A model generated the notes under the pieces. The model was given only the letters and a program-made list of their open reading frames with translations, was not told where the DNA came from and did no database searches. Shown here piece by piece: positions 1 to 6,578 of a stretch of 11,288 nucleotides of DNA. Every line of letters starts with the position of its first letter. Position 1 is the stretch's first letter. The position numbers and the translations under genes were made by a program. Origin of the DNA: Segatella copri (GTDB lineage: Bacteria > Bacteroidota > Bacteroidia > Bacteroidales > Bacteroidaceae); NCBI RefSeq assembly GCF_019127135.1, contig NZ_JAHOEA010000080.1, positions 1-11,288 on the forward strand, read 5' to 3'.

Positions 1-26
1 TCGCACACGTATTTTAAATATGCGTG

Positions 27-34
27 CAAAGATA
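27..34 (-). promoter_or_regulatory. Candidate -7 promoter element reading out of the left edge
   Basis: The minus strand reads TATCTTTG here, an exact fit to the Bacteroidota -7 consensus TAnnTTTG, followed by GC as is often seen. The expected -33 element about 20 bp upstream (plus-strand positions near 55-61) reads TTTTATA, a poor match to TTTG. If active, it would transcribe leftward into a gene whose coding region lies outside the window. No open reading frame inside the window belongs to it. Confidence 0.5.
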
Positions 35-245
35 CAAAATCAAATCGAATACACTATAAAAAGTCCGTAAACTTTTGAGTATTAATAACTTATTTAATAA
101 TCGTCTCGTTTTAACGGGACACTAGTGATATTATATATATATATAATAATATATAATATAAAATAATTACTTACAATTTGTAACCATAGGAAAGGTAACT
201 ATCGCGAAAAAAACTGAGTACTGAGTACTGAGTACACTTTTTAGG
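35..245. other. A/T-rich intergenic region with small hairpin and 7-bp tandem repeat
   Basis: No credible gene lies here. Visible structure: an inverted repeat at 103-110/113-120 (arms GTCTCGTT and AACGGGAC, pairing fully only as plus-strand RNA because one pair is U-G); an uninterrupted A/T-only stretch of 42 bp at 128-169 made mostly of TA and TAA steps; and three tandem copies of ACTGAGT at 213-233. It lies between the left-edge promoter and the end of the gdhA unit, so it may act as upstream promoter DNA for the leftward gene. Confidence 0.6.
213..235. repeat. Tandem heptamer repeat (ACTGAGT)x3 plus AC
   Basis: Three perfect head-to-tail copies of ACTGAGT are followed by a partial AC. 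Each junction creates the palindrome AGTACT. Seven is not a multiple of three and no gene covers it, so this is not a coding repeat. Short heptameric tandem repeats can vary in copy number; whether this one does is unknown. Confidence 0.8.
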
Positions 246-392
246 CATTATAAGCTCTCAAAAGGCAAAAACTTTCCAGCCTGACCAACCTTGTGATATA
301 TCCATTAGCCACGATTCATGGTCATAATGAATTTGCCAACAAAGCCTGCCCCTGCTTTGATGTAAAGAAGGAGTGGGGGAAGGAGTAGACAC
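246..392. other. Intergenic segment, content unexplained
   Basis: About 150 bp of more balanced base composition than the A/T-rich DNA to its left. On the minus strand a frame stays open downstream of the gdhA terminator and ends at 258, but it has no start codon of its own other than one upstream of the terminator, overlapping the gdhA 3' end. A small inverted repeat, ATTCAT/ATGAAT, lies at 314-319 and 327-332. It may be a decayed gene fragment or a dispersed repeat. I recognise no product. Confidence 0.4.
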
Positions 393-426
393 AAAAAATA
401 GCGGATCTGTCACAGACCCGCTATTT
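393..426 (-). terminator. Intrinsic terminator of gdhA
   Basis: An inverted repeat with arms at 396-409 and 413-426 and a 3-nt loop gives a 14-bp stem on minus-strand RNA, followed by a run of six U (plus-strand A at 393-398). The pair at 405/417 is U-G on the minus strand but an A-C mismatch on the plus strand, which supports leftward termination. It starts about 43 bp after the gdhA stop codon. Confidence 0.88.
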
Positions 427-468
427 AAATTTATTAAAAAAATTATTATGTTTAACAATTTTCTAGTC

Positions 469-1803
469 TTATACAATGCCCTGAGCCATCATAGCCTTAG
501 CTACCTTCAGGAAGCCGGCTACGTTTGCACCCTTTACGTAATTTACGTAACCGTCTGGCTCAGTACCATACTTCACGCAGTTAGCGTGAATATCGTTCAT
601 GATGTCGTGGAGCTTAGCATCAACCTCCTCACGAGACCACTTCAGACGCTCTGAGTTCTGGCTCATCTCAAGACCTGATACTGCAACACCACCTGCGTTG
701 GCTGCCTTACCTGGAGAGTAGAGAATCTTAGCATCCTGGAATACCTTGATTGCCTCTGGAGTAGATGGCATATTAGCACCCTCGCTTACTGCGATTACGC
801 CGTTGGCGATGAGAGCCTTAGCTGCCTCCTCGTTGATTTCGTTCTGAGTAGCTGATGGGAGAGCGATGTCTGCCTTCTCAAACCAAGGCTTAGCACCCGC
901 AACATATTTTACACCATACTTCTCTGCATACTCCTTGATACGGCCACGCTCTACGTTCTTGAGCTCCATGATGTAATCGAGCTTCTCGCGGTCGATTCCG
1001 TCTGGGTCGTAGATGTAACCGTCTGAATCTGAACATGTAACTGGCTTAGCACCCAACTGGAGCAACTTCTCCATAGTGTACTGGGCTACATTACCTGAAC
1101 CTGAAACCAAAACAGTCTTGCCCTTGATGTCAATACCCTTGGTAGCGAGCATGTTGCAGAGGAAGTATACGTTACCGTAACCTGTAGCCTCAGGACGGAT
1201 CAATGAACCACCGAACTCCTGACCCTTACCGGTCAAGACGCCCTGGAACTGGTGTGTCAATTTCTTGTACATTCCGAAGAGGTAACCTACCTCACGGCCA
1301 CCTACACCGATGTCACCAGCTGGAACATCCTCGTCTGGACCCATGTGACGATAAAGCTCTGTCATGAAAGCCTGGCAGAAACGCATTACCTCGTTGTTGC
1401 TCTTGCCACGTGGAGAGAAGTCGGAACCACCCTTAGCACCACCCATTGGGAGAGTTGTAAGAGAGTTCTTGAATGTCTGCTCGAAAGCCAAGAACTTCAA
1501 AATACCCAAGTTTACTGACTTGTGGTAGCGAAGACCTCCCTTGTAAGGGCCAATCGCGTTGTTGTGCTGAACGCGGTAACCCATGTTAGTCTGTACGTTG
1601 CCCTTATCATCTACCCAAGATACGCGGAACTGGATGATGCGGTCTGGAATGCAGAGACGCTCGATGAGGTTTGCCTTCTCAAACTCTGGGTGCTTGTTGT
1701 ACTCTTCCTCGATAGTACCGAGAACCTGACTAACTGCCTGAATGTACTCAGGCTCGTTTGGGAATCTTCTTTGGAGATTCGCGATTACTTCAGATGCTTT
1801 CAT
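469..1803 (-). CDS. gdhA: Glutamate dehydrogenase, probably NADP-dependent
   Basis: 444 residues, the usual length for hexameric bacterial glutamate dehydrogenases. The enzyme interconverts 2-oxoglutarate plus ammonium and glutamate in the cytoplasm. The dehydrogenase signature PMGGAKGG is at residues 119-126 with the substrate lysine K124, and the catalytic aspartate D164 lies in PAGDIGVG. The C-terminal Rossmann domain has GSGNVA at 235-240. The segment after the second strand reads SDSDG (258-262), like NADP-using GdhA proteins such as that of E. coli; cofactor choice is therefore inferred, and dual specificity is possible. The start at 1803 gives the expected N-terminus and is preceded by an A-rich leader without a Shine-Dalgarno sequence. 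It has its own promoter upstream and a strong terminator downstream, so it is probably monocistronic. Confidence 0.96.
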   Translation of the reverse strand: MKASEVIANLQRRFPNEPEYIQAVSQVLGTIEEEYNKHPEFEKANLIERLCIPDRIIQFRVSWVDDKGNVQTNMGYRVQHNNAIGPYKGGLRYHKSVNLGILKFLAFEQTFKNSLTTLPMGGAKGGSDFSPRGKSNNEVMRFCQAFMTELYRHMGPDEDVPAGDIGVGGREVGYLFGMYKKLTHQFQGVLTGKGQEFGGSLIRPEATGYGNVYFLCNMLATKGIDIKGKTVLVSGSGNVAQYTMEKLLQLGAKPVTCSDSDGYIYDPDGIDREKLDYIMELKNVERGRIKEYAEKYGVKYVAGAKPWFEKADIALPSATQNEINEEAAKALIANGVIAVSEGANMPSTPEAIKVFQDAKILYSPGKAANAGGVAVSGLEMSQNSERLKWSREEVDAKLHDIMNDIHANCVKYGTEPDGYVNYVKGANVAGFLKVAKAMMAQGIV

Positions 1804-1853
1804 AATCTTTAATCTTTTATTGTGTTTAAATTCTTATTTTTTATTTCTGATTG

Positions 1854-1888
1854 CAAAGATACATGTTTTTCTTGAAAACACCAACAAA
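1854..1888 (-). promoter_or_regulatory. gdhA promoter, Bacteroidota -33/-7 type
   Basis: On the minus strand TTTGTTG (plus positions 1882-1888) is followed after 20 bp by TATCTTTG (1854-1861) and then GC. Both elements and their spacing fit the primary sigma factor promoters of Bacteroidota. Transcription would begin a few bases further on, leaving a leader of about 40-45 nt before the gdhA ATG at 1803. No operator sequence for nitrogen control is recognisable. Confidence 0.75.
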
Positions 1889-1914
1889 AAGAAAGAAAAA
1901 ATGCAGAAAAAGTA

Positions 1915-1934
1915 GAAAAAAGTTATTTTTTAAC
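1915..1934 (-). terminator. Weak possible terminator after comEC
   Basis: The minus strand has GTTA, five A, TAAC, then a run of six T. The stem is only 4 bp and entirely weak apart from one G-C pair, so termination here is doubtful. It lies about 90 bp past the ComEC stop codon and just upstream of the gdhA promoter. No better terminator is visible between 1935 and 2021, although AGAGAT/ATCTCT repeats at 1986-1991 and 2014-2019 could form a loose stem. Confidence 0.25.
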
Positions 1935-2021
1935 ATTCTTAATCACGATTTGTAGCCCTTTTGTGTACGCACACCTTATTATATAAGAGATGTTTTTCGG
2001 GGTTTAAGCCTTTATCTCTGT

Positions 2022-3320
2022 TTAGGGAATTTTGCATTCTGACGACTTCAGTTTATCTATCCTGCGCCATAGGGCATAAATGAACAGGATGATAGCGTAG
2101 AGAATGATTACCTGAGGCAGACTGATTTTTACGTTTTCGATGCTTGCTCCAGGCAGCATGCTGATCAGTTTTATTGCTGTATTCAAAAACTGGGTGATGC
2201 TGGTCAGGGCGCCTGATGTAAGGCTGATGAGTGGGGCGACAATCGGTGCTATGGGCGCCCATAACGTGAGTGGGGAGAACAGGATTAATGCTGCTCCAAG
2301 ATATAGGATGAGGGTTGCTGCGGGAATGGCGATGTAATTGGTGAGAAGTGAATAGCACGATATTCTGCCGAAGGAGTAGACGATGACCGGAAGGGTTCCT
2401 ATCTGGGCTGCCAGTGAAACGCAAAGGAGTCCCCATGCCCAACGGATGAAACGGCTGCGGATGGGGAGGAGGGAGTAAAGGGGTGTGAAGAACAGCAGAA
2501 TGGAGGCTACGGCAAGGAACGAAAGCTGGAAACTCAACTCGAAAAGATAGAGCGGACTGATGAAGAGCATAAAAATATAAGCTGCTGCTAAAGTGTTGAG
2601 CGGCAGACCGGTACGATGGAATGCTAAACTTAAGCTGTAGGCTGAAAGCATGATGGCTGCACGGACTGCACTTGCCGGCAATCCTATGAGAAAAACGTAG
2701 GTCCAGATGGAGAGAAGGGACAGGATGATGGTGTAAACTGAGTACTTTCTGCCGCCTAGCAGAAAGATGAAAAGCTGGAAGATAATGCCTATATGAAGTC
2801 CGCTTACTGCCAGGATGTGACTGGCTCCGGAAATGGAGTAACTGTTGCGGGTGTTCGAGTCGAGTGCGCTCTTGTCGCCCAGCGCCATGGCTGCGATGAC
2901 TGCATAGTCTTGCTGTTTTACGTGAAGGGAAACCAGTTTGCTTTCAATATTGCTTTTATAGCGTTCGGTATTGATTTTTGCCCGTGTGAGGTAAGACAGT
3001 TCCTGCCAGTTTTTCAGTTGTGTAGAGGCTTGGGTATCAGCTATTTGCTTACAGGTAAGAAAAGCCCCAAGGCTCAGGATGCATAAATGAATCATCACGC
3101 ATTGGGAGAAGATGAGAAACAGGTGGTTCCTGCTGAAGTAAGCTTTTTGGCTTAAGAACTTAGTAAGGAAAAAGATGATGCTGCCAAGGGCGCATGAAAT
3201 GATGGAGATGATGAGCCAGAAGCGCATATTGAAATCATCATAGCCCCATTTGGCTATGATGATTCCGATCGTCAGTGTGAGGCTGATGGTCATGAGCGGG
3301 GTGATGTGTAGCTCTTTCAT
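2022..3320 (-). CDS. ComEC/Rec2-family membrane protein, short form
   Basis: A 432-residue polytopic membrane protein with the ComEC 'Competence' domain. The hallmark GASHILAVSGLHIG is at 165-178, preceded by ALGDKSAL (146-153), and followed by many hydrophobic segments to the C-terminus. In transformable bacteria ComEC forms the inner-membrane channel for single-stranded DNA uptake. Typical members are well over 600 residues, with an N-terminal OB-fold region (DUF4131) and often a C-terminal metallo-beta-lactamase-like domain. Here only about 50 residues separate the second or third N-terminal membrane helix (ending near 88) from the Competence domain, and the protein ends shortly after its last helix, so both accessory domains appear absent. 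The reading frame is intact. The ATG at 3320 is preceded by an unusually purine-rich site containing GGAAAGAGGAA. It lies 37 bp downstream of the DEAD-box gene, suggesting co-transcription. A role in DNA uptake is family-based inference. Confidence 0.85.
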   Translation of the reverse strand: MKELHITPLMTISLTLTIGIIIAKWGYDDFNMRFWLIISIISCALGSIIFFLTKFLSQKAYFSRNHLFLIFSQCVMIHLCILSLGAFLTCKQIADTQASTQLKNWQELSYLTRAKINTERYKSNIESKLVSLHVKQQDYAVIAAMALGDKSALDSNTRNSYSISGASHILAVSGLHIGIIFQLFIFLLGGRKYSVYTIILSLLSIWTYVFLIGLPASAVRAAIMLSAYSLSLAFHRTGLPLNTLAAAYIFMLFISPLYLFELSFQLSFLAVASILLFFTPLYSLLPIRSRFIRWAWGLLCVSLAAQIGTLPVIVYSFGRISCYSLLTNYIAIPAATLILYLGAALILFSPLTLWAPIAPIVAPLISLTSGALTSITQFLNTAIKLISMLPGASIENVKISLPQVIILYAIILFIYALWRRIDKLKSSECKIP

Positions 3321-3340
3321 CGTTCCTCTTTCCTTATTTA
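3321..3340 (-). promoter_or_regulatory. Strong purine-rich ribosome binding site of the comEC-like gene
   Basis: Directly before the ATG the minus strand reads AAGGAAAGAGGAACG, with AGGA-type sequences at a suitable distance. Most other starts in this window have only A-rich leaders, as is usual in Bacteroidota, so this one stands out. It supports the start at 3320. Confidence 0.5.
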
Positions 3341-3357
3341 AAAAGATGATTATTTAC

Positions 3358-5118
3358 CTATTTCTTGAATCCGAAGATGCGCTTGATGAATTTCTTCACA
3401 GCGTTTTCTTTCTTCTGTGGATTTACGATAGGGGCGTGCTTGTGTGCAGCCGGCTTGTCGCCCTTTTTCTGGGCTACGCCTCTGCCACGGCCGTTGCTGC
3501 CTGGGCGAACGTTGTTCTCGGTGCCTGGGCGCTGCTGGTTGCTGTAATTGCTGTTATTGCGGCGCTTCTGGCTGTTGCTGTTCTTTGGCTGCTCGCCTGG
3601 CTGGGCTGGCTTTCTGTTCTGCTGCTTTGCGTTCTGCTGCTTGTTACCCTGCTGAGGCTGCTGCTTTGCGTTCTGCTGCTTGTTACCCTGCTGAGGCTGC
3701 TGCTTTGCGTTCTGCTGCTTGTTACCCTGCTGTGGCTGCTGCTTTGCGTTTTGCTGCTTGTTACCCTGCTGTGGCTGCTGCTCGTTGTTGCGTGGTGCTT
3801 TTTCCTGACGCTCGTTTGGCTTGTTTGGCTTGCGCTTGTGAGAAGTCTGGTCGCGGTCTTTCTGTCGGCGGTTCTTGGCGCTGTTCTTTCCGCCCTCGCC
3901 GTTTCCGCCGTTACCGCGTCTGTTGTTTCTTCCGTTTGCGCCTTTCTTCTTCGGCTTGTTAAGCTTGATGTATTCAGGACCTTCGCCGCATCCCTCAGGG
4001 AGAGGCATCTTGTCTACCACCTTCTCCAGGAACTTCTCAATCTGCTGGAACCAGTACTGGTCTTCTTCGCTCACGAAGGTGATGGCTCTACCATCACGGT
4101 TGGCACGGGCTGTACGGCCGATGCGGTGAACGTAATCTTCTGTATCGTGAGGAACATCGTAATTGATGACCATCTCAATATCATCGATGTCGATTCCGCG
4201 CGCTACAATGTCGGTAGCTACGAGAACATCATACTGTCCGCTCTTGAACTTGAACATCACATCATCGCGTTCAGCCTGTTCCAGGTCGCTGTGCATGGCT
4301 CCGCAGTTTACTCCAATCTGCTGGAGGGAAGCTGCGAGTTGCTTCACCTTGAATTTGCTGCCGCTGAAGACGATGACACGTTTCAGGTCGCCCGCCTTGA
4401 AGATGTCCTTGATGATGGTCATCTTCTGGGTTTCGTAGCATACGTATGCTTCCTGCTTGATTTTCTCGGCTGGTTTGCTGACGGCAAGTTTGATTTCTAC
4501 CGGATTCTTGAGCAGGGTCTTAGCCAGTTCTTCTATTTTCTCAGGCATGGTTGCCGAGAACATGATGGTCTGGCAGGTCTCAGGCAGTTTTGATGCGATG
4601 GTCTTGATGTCTTCTGAGAAACCCATATCGAGCATGCGGTCGGCTTCGTCGAGGATGAAGAAACTTACCTTGCTGAGGTCTACATTGCCCAGAGAGATAT
4701 GGGAGATGAGGCGGCCCGGGGTAGCGATGACTACATCGGCTCCCATGCGGAGGCTGCGCAACTCCTGATCGTAACGGTTGCCATCGTTGCCGCCGTATAC
4801 GGCTACGCTGCTCACGCCCTGCAGGTAATAGCCGAAGCCTTGCATCGCCTGGTCTATCTGCTGGGCGAGCTCGCGGGTTGGTGACATGATGACGCAGTTG
4901 ATGGCGTCTTTAGGATAACCGCCGTCATCGAGCTTGCTCAATACTGGGAGCAGATAGGCTGCGGTTTTGCCGGTTCCGGTCTGGGCTACGCCCAAGACAT
5001 CGTGACCTTCTAATATCTCTGGAATGCACTTTTCCTGTACTGGAGTGCATGTGTCGAAGCGCATGTCATATAATGCGTCGAGCACGTTGTCGTTTAAATC
5101 TAATTCGTCGAAATACAT
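3358..5118 (-). CDS. DEAD-box ATP-dependent RNA helicase with repeat-rich basic tail
   Basis: 586 residues. The helicase core spans roughly residues 1-370 with all expected motifs: an N-terminal FDELDL and Q-motif glutamine near 28, Walker A AQTGTGKT (45-52), PTRELAQQ (80-87), TPGRL (133-137), DEAD (157-160), SAT (188-190), the VIVFSGSK strand (248-255), ATDIVARGIDI (301-311) and HRIGRTAR (331-338). It resembles the RhlE group, ATP-dependent remodellers of RNA in ribosome assembly, mRNA decay and cold growth. The tail from about 385 is basic, glycine/asparagine/glutamine-rich and probably disordered, with four perfect copies of QQPQQGNKQQNAK at 447-498. It ends in a lysine-rich amphipathic stretch KKFIKRIFGFKK (575-586). 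The start at 5118 places FDEL at the normal position. The gene is probably co-transcribed with the downstream ComEC-like gene. No clear -7 element is visible upstream; a long leader or read-through from lptG is possible. Confidence 0.95.
   Translation of the reverse strand: MYFDELDLNDNVLDALYDMRFDTCTPVQEKCIPEILEGHDVLGVAQTGTGKTAAYLLPVLSKLDDGGYPKDAINCVIMSPTRELAQQIDQAMQGFGYYLQGVSSVAVYGGNDGNRYDQELRSLRMGADVVIATPGRLISHISLGNVDLSKVSFFILDEADRMLDMGFSEDIKTIASKLPETCQTIMFSATMPEKIEELAKTLLKNPVEIKLAVSKPAEKIKQEAYVCYETQKMTIIKDIFKAGDLKRVIVFSGSKFKVKQLAASLQQIGVNCGAMHSDLEQAERDDVMFKFKSGQYDVLVATDIVARGIDIDDIEMVINYDVPHDTEDYVHRIGRTARANRDGRAITFVSEEDQYWFQQIEKFLEKVVDKMPLPEGCGEGPEYIKLNKPKKKGANGRNNRRGNGGNGEGGKNSAKNRRQKDRDQTSHKRKPNKPNERQEKAPRNNEQQPQQGNKQQNAKQQPQQGNKQQNAKQQPQQGNKQQNAKQQPQQGNKQQNAKQQNRKPAQPGEQPKNSNSQKRRNNSNYSNQQRPGTENNVRPGSNGRGRGVAQKKGDKPAAHKHAPIVNPQKKENAVKKFIKRIFGFKK
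3625..3780 (-). repeat. Four tandem 39-bp coding repeats in the RNA helicase tail
   Basis: Four contiguous 39-bp units (3625-3663, 3664-3702, 3703-3741, 3742-3780) each encode QQPQQGNKQQNAK. The two units nearest the plus-strand left are identical. The other two differ at single third-codon positions (CCT versus CCA for proline; in the last, CAG versus CAA for glutamine), all silent. The unit length is a multiple of three, so gain or loss of copies would keep the frame. Confidence 0.95.
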
Positions 5119-5323
5119 TCTTCTATTGTTTATAGTTTATTCAAGTTTCGTAAGTGAGGGAATTGATTGAAGTTAAAGAAGTTATCACTCCCTACGGTCG
5201 TTCGGGAAGTGAAGAGACAATAGTCTTCTTTCGTAAAACGTAGGACATTTGTCCCTTAACTTCCCTCTAACTTCCCTAACTTCACTTAACTTCCCCACAT
5301 GCGAAAGTTCAGTTAATTGATAA
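5119..5323. other. Spacer between lptG and the helicase gene, with hairpin and GGGAAGTTA repeats
   Basis: No gene is seen. A hairpin lies at 5186-5211: CACT/AGTG, CCC/GGG and ACG/CGT pair around a 2-nt loop, with one bulged A at 5207. Two GAAGTTA copies (5169-5175, 5178-5184) precede it on the plus strand, and four opposite-orientation TAACTTCCC copies follow. This could include the end of the lon-tgt-lptG transcript, but no U-run follows the hairpin, so a standard intrinsic terminator is not supported. No confident promoter for the helicase gene was found; the nearest candidate -7 on the minus strand is TACGTTTT near 5233-5240. Confidence 0.6.
5257..5295. repeat. Cluster of four TAACTTCCC repeats
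   Basis: Copies start at 5257, 5268, 5277 and 5287, with spacers of 2, 0 and 1 bp. The third is imperfect (TAACTTCAC). They are complementary to the two GAAGTTA copies at 5169-5184, so a long imperfect stem enclosing the central hairpin could form. No coding frame uses them. Confidence 0.75.
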
Positions 5324-6565
5324 TTACCTCGGTGCCTTGCGGTAGCAGAAGTAGGCTACGATGGCGAAGAGGATGTTTGGAAGCCACGCTGCCAGGACAG
5401 GCGGGAAATTGGCCTGGATGGCGAAGGTGGCAGAAACCGTCTGGAGCATGATGTAGCCGAAACTCAGCGCAAGACCAACACCCAATGCTGCTCCCATGCC
5501 GCCTTTGCGCTTTCGGGCTGAGAGGGAGACACCGATGATGGTGAGGATGAACGAGGCGAAGGATGAGGCGATGCGCTTGTGGTATTCTACCTCGTACTGC
5601 ACTACGTTGCCCGAACCGCGGTTGATCTGCTTGGAGATGTAATCGCGGAGCTCAGGACTGGTGAAGGTTTCCTGCTGACCCTTGGAGTAGACCAGGTCGG
5701 TAGGTTCCATCGCGATGATGGTGTCCTTCTGCGCTCCGCTGGTAATATGCTCCTTCATGCCCTGGAGCTTGCGGATTTTCCAGTTGTTCAGCTTCCAGTG
5801 ATACTTGCTGTCGGAAATGGTGTCGTACTGGATGTCCATCGCTGTAAGGTGGCTGACGAGTTTCTTGTCCTGGAACTTGTCGAGGCAGAATCCGTAGCCG
5901 TGCTTCATGTTGTTGTCGTAATGCTGCATATAGGCAATCACTCCCTTGTCTACCTGCAGCTGTACATTCTCGGCACTGGTATTCTTCTTCTTGTTCTTGT
6001 ACATCGTCTCGAAGTTCTGCCTGATGACGGTTCCGTGGGGAATGACGTAGGCTGAGAGTCCGAAGGAAAGGGCTGAGAGCAGCACGCAGGTAATCATGTA
6101 AGGGCGCAGAAGCCGCTTGAATGAAACACCTGACGCGAGGATGGCGATGATTTCGGAATTGCTTGCCAGCTTGGTGGTGAAGAGGATGACCGCCACGAAC
6201 ACGAACAGCGCACTGAAGAGGTTGGCGAAGTAGGGTACGAAGTTGGCGTAGTAATCGAAGATGATTGCGCGCGCCGGTGCATGGTGCTCTGAGAATTTTG
6301 CCAGGTTCTCGTTAAAGTCGAAGACGATAGCGATGGAGATGATCAGGGCGATGGAGAAGAAATAGTAGCCCAGAAACTTCTTGATAATGTACCAGTCGAG
6401 CTTCTTGATGTACCTGAACGGGTTGAGAACCCGGAATATGCGCAGGAACCGGAGCTTGTGTGCCAGCCAGCGCACAGCCCTGATGAGCCACCCGAACTTG
6501 CGGGCAGCCCAGCGGCCGGTGCGGTAGAGCCGGCGGTGTTTTCTTATTTGCTTAAAATCTTTCAT
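5324..6565 (-). CDS. LptG/LptF-family (YjgP/YjgQ) lipopolysaccharide export permease
   Basis: 413 residues. The protein fits the LptF/LptG family, inner-membrane subunits that work with the LptB ATPase to extract lipopolysaccharide and pass it to the periplasmic bridge. The layout is typical: three N-terminal membrane helices (about 65-84, 108-131, 155-174), a large periplasmic domain (about 180-325), and three C-terminal helices (about 331-349, 357-378, 388-408), with the conserved basic-glycine loop RKRKGGMG at 351-358. Bacteroidota usually encode LptF and LptG apart, and I cannot say which this is, so no symbol is given. Residues 1-55 form a strongly basic extension ahead of the first helix. 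The next methionine is M158, so this start is the only ATG that keeps the helices. It begins 13 bp after the tgt stop, last gene of the lon-tgt-lptG cluster. Confidence 0.9.
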   Translation of the reverse strand: MKDFKQIRKHRRLYRTGRWAARKFGWLIRAVRWLAHKLRFLRIFRVLNPFRYIKKLDWYIIKKFLGYYFFSIALIISIAIVFDFNENLAKFSEHHAPARAIIFDYYANFVPYFANLFSALFVFVAVILFTTKLASNSEIIAILASGVSFKRLLRPYMITCVLLSALSFGLSAYVIPHGTVIRQNFETMYKNKKKNTSAENVQLQVDKGVIAYMQHYDNNMKHGYGFCLDKFQDKKLVSHLTAMDIQYDTISDSKYHWKLNNWKIRKLQGMKEHITSGAQKDTIIAMEPTDLVYSKGQQETFTSPELRDYISKQINRGSGNVVQYEVEYHKRIASSFASFILTIIGVSLSARKRKGGMGAALGVGLALSFGYIMLQTVSATFAIQANFPPVLAAWLPNILFAIVAYFCYRKAPR

Positions 6566-6578
6566 TATGCTTTCTTAC

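Noticed and set aside
258..476. 72-codon minus-strand frame beyond gdhA
   Set aside because: Its start overlaps the gdhA stop and it would have to be translated through the intrinsic terminator hairpin. I could not support it as a gene.
2053..2442. Second minus-strand frame of 129 codons within the comEC-like gene
   Set aside because: It is an out-of-frame reading of the ComEC coding sequence; the membrane-helix pattern belongs to the other frame, so it does not indicate a frameshift.
3625..3780. 39-bp direct repeats as a CRISPR array
   Set aside because: The units are contiguous with no spacers and lie in frame within a protein-coding gene.
3250..4593. Long plus-strand open frame (447 codons) opposite the RNA helicase gene
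   Set aside because: It is antisense to a clear DEAD-box helicase gene. Its leucine-rich repeats are simply the reverse reading of the glutamine-rich coding repeats, and no family motif is visible.
5186..5211. Hairpin as an intrinsic terminator of lon-tgt-lptG
   Set aside because: No U-run follows on the minus strand (GATAACTTCTTTAAC), so I list it as a structured element only.
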